DNA of 64,000 bases, from the NCBI GenBank assembly GCA_005408345.1, contig SEMN01000305.1, positions 434,797 to 498,796 on the forward strand. The letters run 5' to 3'. The stretch's first letter is position 1. Each line of letters starts with the position of its first letter. This document shows positions 60,570 through 64,000 of the stretch, piece by piece. Both the position numbers and the translations under genes were made by a program. The notes under the pieces are model-generated. The model ran no database searches. It worked only from the letters and a program-made list of their open reading frames with translations, and was not told where the DNA came from. This DNA comes from Macquaria australasica (taxonomy: Eukaryota > Chordata > Actinopteri > Centrarchiformes > Percichthyidae).

Positions 60570-62706
60570 TTTATGGGAATGTACATTCTTTATTTCCAGA
60601 CTTAAAAAACTTGACTCTCAGCAGCAACATGGCACAGTCATAGCAGACATACAGTATCTTGACTTTTTGCATCTTTCTGAATCAAATTCTTGTGAAAAAT
60701 TAAACTGGCCTTCATCCAGGGCGATGTTCGGGGGTTCAACTTAACAACCCAACATTTCAGGAGCAACAGAAACATACAAAAACAGATTCTGTGTTGTCTG
60801 CTGCTCTTTGTTCCCTTGTTAAAACTGATAAGAACAGCTAAGGACACATGCATAATTAGCAAGCTCGTACAACAACAACAGATTTACAGAAAACAATAAG
60901 GCCATAGTTCACTGAGCAGATGAGGTGATGTATGTTTTGCTGACAGCTGTTTTAGAGTACCATTCAGTAGCCAAATAGATTATCTTTATTCCCATTAACA
61001 TACAAGCTATCTAAACAAGTCTTGTGACCTGTCATTCCTGCTGAAGCCAAAATCCACTTTGCCTCAAAAAATATTGTCATCACGGTTGTAATCAGGGGTT
61101 TGACAGCAGTTTGTAGAAGTAACATTAGCTTTGATTGCATAGAGAATGATGATGAGGCCTTAATGAGAATCAAGACCTCAGATGAAAAAGGAGAATGTGG
61201 GCGTCAGGGTCAGCTGTTACAGCAAATCATGGCTTCTCTGGGCAGCAGAAGTGCACCCGGTAAAATGGCATCCTGGAGGATACTGATGTCACATAGCCAG
61301 TCGTTTCAGAACAGAAAAATACCCATGAATATCTCCAATTGCACCCCCACTCTCTCCGGGTAAACATCAATCTTTGTTCCTAATCAGATACAATATAATA
61401 CTTTCCATGCCACCAATTCAACCAGTCCTGAACAAACAGTTACCATTTCTCTCTCATTTTCTACTATGTACAAATGACATACACTCTTTAAGATGCAGCT
61501 ACTTGTACAGACGTACATACATGCATGCACACACCGAAGTCCTGTCTGTCTTTAAGACACTCGGATGCATTGGGAAACACAGCGAATATACCAATATATA
61601 CACACGTTTCCTTAAAGAGAAAACAGCTGCGACTCCATTCACATGTACATCTATCATGACTATACTGACCACATCATTATTTTCATTTGTGTCCAGGGAG
61701 GACATTTGCACTTTATCAGACATAGCTGATGGTATTATTTCAACTTATCATGTGACTTTCCCACTCTGGATCTTCTGATGTACAGCACTGCTGGTTTTGC
61801 CACTCATACCACTGTTATAGGGCTGCCAAATGTTTCGAAAAGAAAATGCACTGGAGCTTCTTAAAGAGATATTACTTCTCTATAATTTAGGTGTTTATCT
61901 TGAATGTTTGGAACATTTGAACCCACCCTAGGCAAGTGTCCTGCCACATCAAATCAAAGGCATTAGCTGATAAAAGACTAAATGAAGAGGAAAGCAACAG
62001 CAGTATTGCCGACCCAGAGGTGTGGGTGTCAGTGAACACAACACTGCTATAAACAAACAAGCAGGCATTCCTAAAACGAACAGCACAAGCATTCAAACAA
62101 ACTCCAGCATGCTTGAGCTCACAGCAGCATCATGCGTATATCTAATGAGCTAATCGACCAATTCGGACAACCAGAGCCTTCAGTAACATACGGGAGCCGG
62201 AGAGTGTCAACCCCCAGCTGAGCTTTTGCGGGTTCAATTCCAAACTTGAGAGTTGTATGTGTGCACGTGTTTTTGGTACCAAATTCGTCATGATGCGAAT
62301 GTCAGACGGACCACAGACACAAACCTTGTGTTGAGATTTGAGCTTAACCGACCCAACTGTTCTTCTCATAATTTGAATTTTTTTATAACAAGATTAGCAC
62401 ACACAGAAATATTTTTGTTTTGAAACAAACACAAAGAAAATAAATAAAGTTAGTGTGTGTGCAAAGAATTGCGTAGTCTTTGTCCTTTAATGTTTACTTT
62501 CTATGGATTCTTGATAAAGTGTGTTTGTGCGTGCGATACGCATACACACGCACACACATGCAAAATCCCATCTGTGGTGGGACCCAGCTTACGTCCTCCT
62601 CTTGGTCAGGGAGTCTCATTTTCTGAAAGAGAAAGTGGAAAAGAATGAAAAATCTCCAGCCTTTGTGAGACTGACCACTGGCGTGTGAGTCTTTACCTCT
62701 GTGAGG
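60570..62706 (-). other. Probable long 3' UTR of zyg11
   Basis: About 2.1 kb of minus-strand sequence between the zyg11 stop codon and a candidate AATAAA (60589-60594). It lacks recognisable mobile elements, unlike the other spacers here, which suits a transcribed 3' UTR. A short intron (62696-62623, GT-AG) may be removed just after the stop codon. Extent is inferred. Confidence 0.45.
60589..60594 (-). terminator. Candidate zyg11 polyadenylation signal
   Basis: AATAAA on the minus strand (TTTATT on plus), placed so that cleavage would fall about 60565-60575, beside the echdc2 3' end. Another minus-strand AATAAA lies near 60984. Confidence 0.4.
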
Positions 62707-64000
62707 TTATTGTGGCGGCGGGCGGCGACTTGTCTGTGTTGGTGCAGGCTGGCCGGTGCGGGCTCTGTGGTTCTGCAGGCTCTCCAGAATGCTCTTAGCC
62801 AACAGTTTGACGTCTTTGTGGGTCTGTGGGTGTGTATGAACCTGCTCCAGCTGCTGCAGACCGCCCTCCTCCAACAACATGCTGCAGTAGCGAGCGGCTG
62901 CAGACACATGGAGTAATACATTATCTAATCTGTCAGTGGTTTGGGTAGGTGAATAAGTAACTGCCTAAAACAGATGTCAATAAATGATTTGTGAATTTAT
63001 AAAACTAGAATAACATTTGGTTTGTGTTGTGTATCTGTCTCACCGTTCTTGCTGCAGACATGTTGCATGGCCCAGGCCGCCCACAGCTGGACACCGGGGG
63101 TGTGAAAGCACTCCAGTAGGGGAAAGAAGGGGTTAAATGACCTACAGAATGAGAGACAATAAGGATATGTTTAGTATGCACTGTATGTAACATGTTCATG
63201 CTAAGGTCTTGACTGTGTGTCTATGGCCTAAGAAAAGTATGACTTCAGTTCACACAAACATAAAAGTATAAAGCTCAATATGAAGACATATTAAGAACAT
63301 TTTAGGGACTTGTTTTTTAAGGTGTGCTCTTAAAATGGAATTTTCAATTCTGTATGAAAATGAACTTGTACAGACTTGATAAAGGTAAAACATCCTTCTT
63401 TCATTTTTGTCACAGGTTATGAATGAATAGAATCAGGTTCTAGTCATAAAATCGGTGTAATGTACGGGCCTACTTGCTTTGATGTAACTGTTTTTCTTCT
63501 TTATTATTACTGTGGAGAAGCTGCATCTCACCTGTAGGCCACCATTTCACACTCGGGCGGCGGCCACTTCATAATGACAGCGTGCTAGAGAGACACACAA
63601 ATGCACAAGTCTCAAACAAGCTTTTCAAATTAACTGTGCAGTATTTATGTGCACGAGTTATGAGTAGTTTTGCTGATTCCTACCAGTTGCTCCAGCAGCG
63701 AGGATCGAAGGTCAGAGCTGAGCATCCAGGCTTCCTCTCCTCGTGACGTCAGATGTGCAAGGATGCCTGCGGCGAAGTAGCTGACCTCTACCTCCGAGCT
63801 GTGCAGCAGAGTGCTGATGTGGTCCAAGAACCCCTGCACCATCAGCTCTCCATGCAGCTCCCCAACCTCTGCTATGTTGTTCTACACAACAAAAGGTGAA
63901 AGGGGAATAATAAAGACTTAATATTGTAAATTTATTCAACATTCAGTTTTTCCAAAGGGTAATAAGAGAGCAGTAAACTTACCAGCAGGCCGAGAACCTT
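62707..64000 (-). CDS. zyg11: ZYG11-family CUL2 E3 ligase substrate receptor, C-terminal ARM-repeat part (5' part beyond window)
   Basis: Five minus-strand exons with consistent phase: 64000-63983 (cut by the window end), 63881-63684, 63584-63532, 63141-63054 and 62897-62707. They encode about 180 C-terminal residues, including KVLGLLNNIAEVGEL, VEVSYFAAGILAHL, GVQLWAAWAMQHVCSKN and RYCSMLLEEGGLQQL, characteristic of the armadillo-like region of ZYG11A/ZYG11B. ZYG11 proteins are substrate receptors of Cullin-2 ubiquitin ligases and in mammals read N-terminal glycine degrons through this ARM-like domain. The end after ILESLQNHR is a short Thr/Pro/Arg-rich tail, probably variable. The stop is TAA at 62709-62707, and a splice donor follows 10 nt later. 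The N-terminal VHL-box/LRR part would lie beyond position 64000. Fish often have one zyg11, and I cannot separate A from B here. Confidence 0.92.

Noticed and set aside
62195..62265. Possible tRNA or tRNA-derived SINE because of a GGGTTCAATTCC B-box-like string
   Set aside because: No matching A-box at the right distance and no cloverleaf arms. It lies within the probable zyg11 3' UTR.
1..64000. A new multi-gene defence, biosynthetic or toxin system
   Set aside because: All confident genes belong to known vertebrate families in a known syntenic arrangement, and the remaining DNA is non-coding repeats or spacer. Nothing supports an undescribed operon-like system.

Overview
The window reads as nuclear DNA of a ray-finned (teleost) fish. 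Genes are split by GT-AG introns, most of the length is intergenic or intronic, (CA)n/(GT)n microsatellites are dense, and there are many short terminal-inverted-repeat elements of types I know from teleost, especially percomorph, genomes. I see no bacterial, viral, plasmid or CRISPR features. No search was run: gene identities come from reading spliced translations against families I know.

Five protein-coding genes are supported. At the left edge ccdc163 (minus strand, cut by the window start) lies head-to-head with mmachc (plus strand, 4345-6956, complete), which encodes the cytosolic cobalamin-processing enzyme. Their shared 5' region carries a ZNF143/THAP11-type element. From about 7.5 to 31.9 kb I find no convincing gene. 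That stretch holds TTAA-flanked MITEs, a foldback element, a decayed L1/Tx1-type LINE fragment, microsatellites and a few low-repeat stretches that may be regulatory. lrrc52 (minus strand, coding 32618-46734) has two coding exons around a 13.1-kb intron and encodes an LRR single-pass membrane protein of the BK-channel gamma-subunit group. After another repeat-rich spacer (47-54 kb), echdc2 (plus strand, 54220-60231, 11 exons, complete) encodes a mitochondrial crotonase-fold protein. It converges on the 3' part of a zyg11 gene (minus strand, 62707 to beyond 64000), a CUL2 ubiquitin-ligase substrate receptor. Their putative poly(A) signals lie about 45 bp apart.

The genes do not form one pathway. 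The arrangement is syntenic rather than functional: CCDC163-MMACHC (head-to-head) and ZYG11-ECHDC2 (tail-to-tail) are also neighbours on human chromosome 1, and LRRC52 lies elsewhere on that chromosome. I found no undescribed multi-gene system. The most interesting items are the putative ZNF143-type site between ccdc163 and mmachc, a 980-bp MITE inserted 9 bp into an echdc2 intron next to the splice donor, a nested and abutting MITE cluster sharing a TTAA junction, and the nearly touching 3' ends of echdc2 and zyg11.
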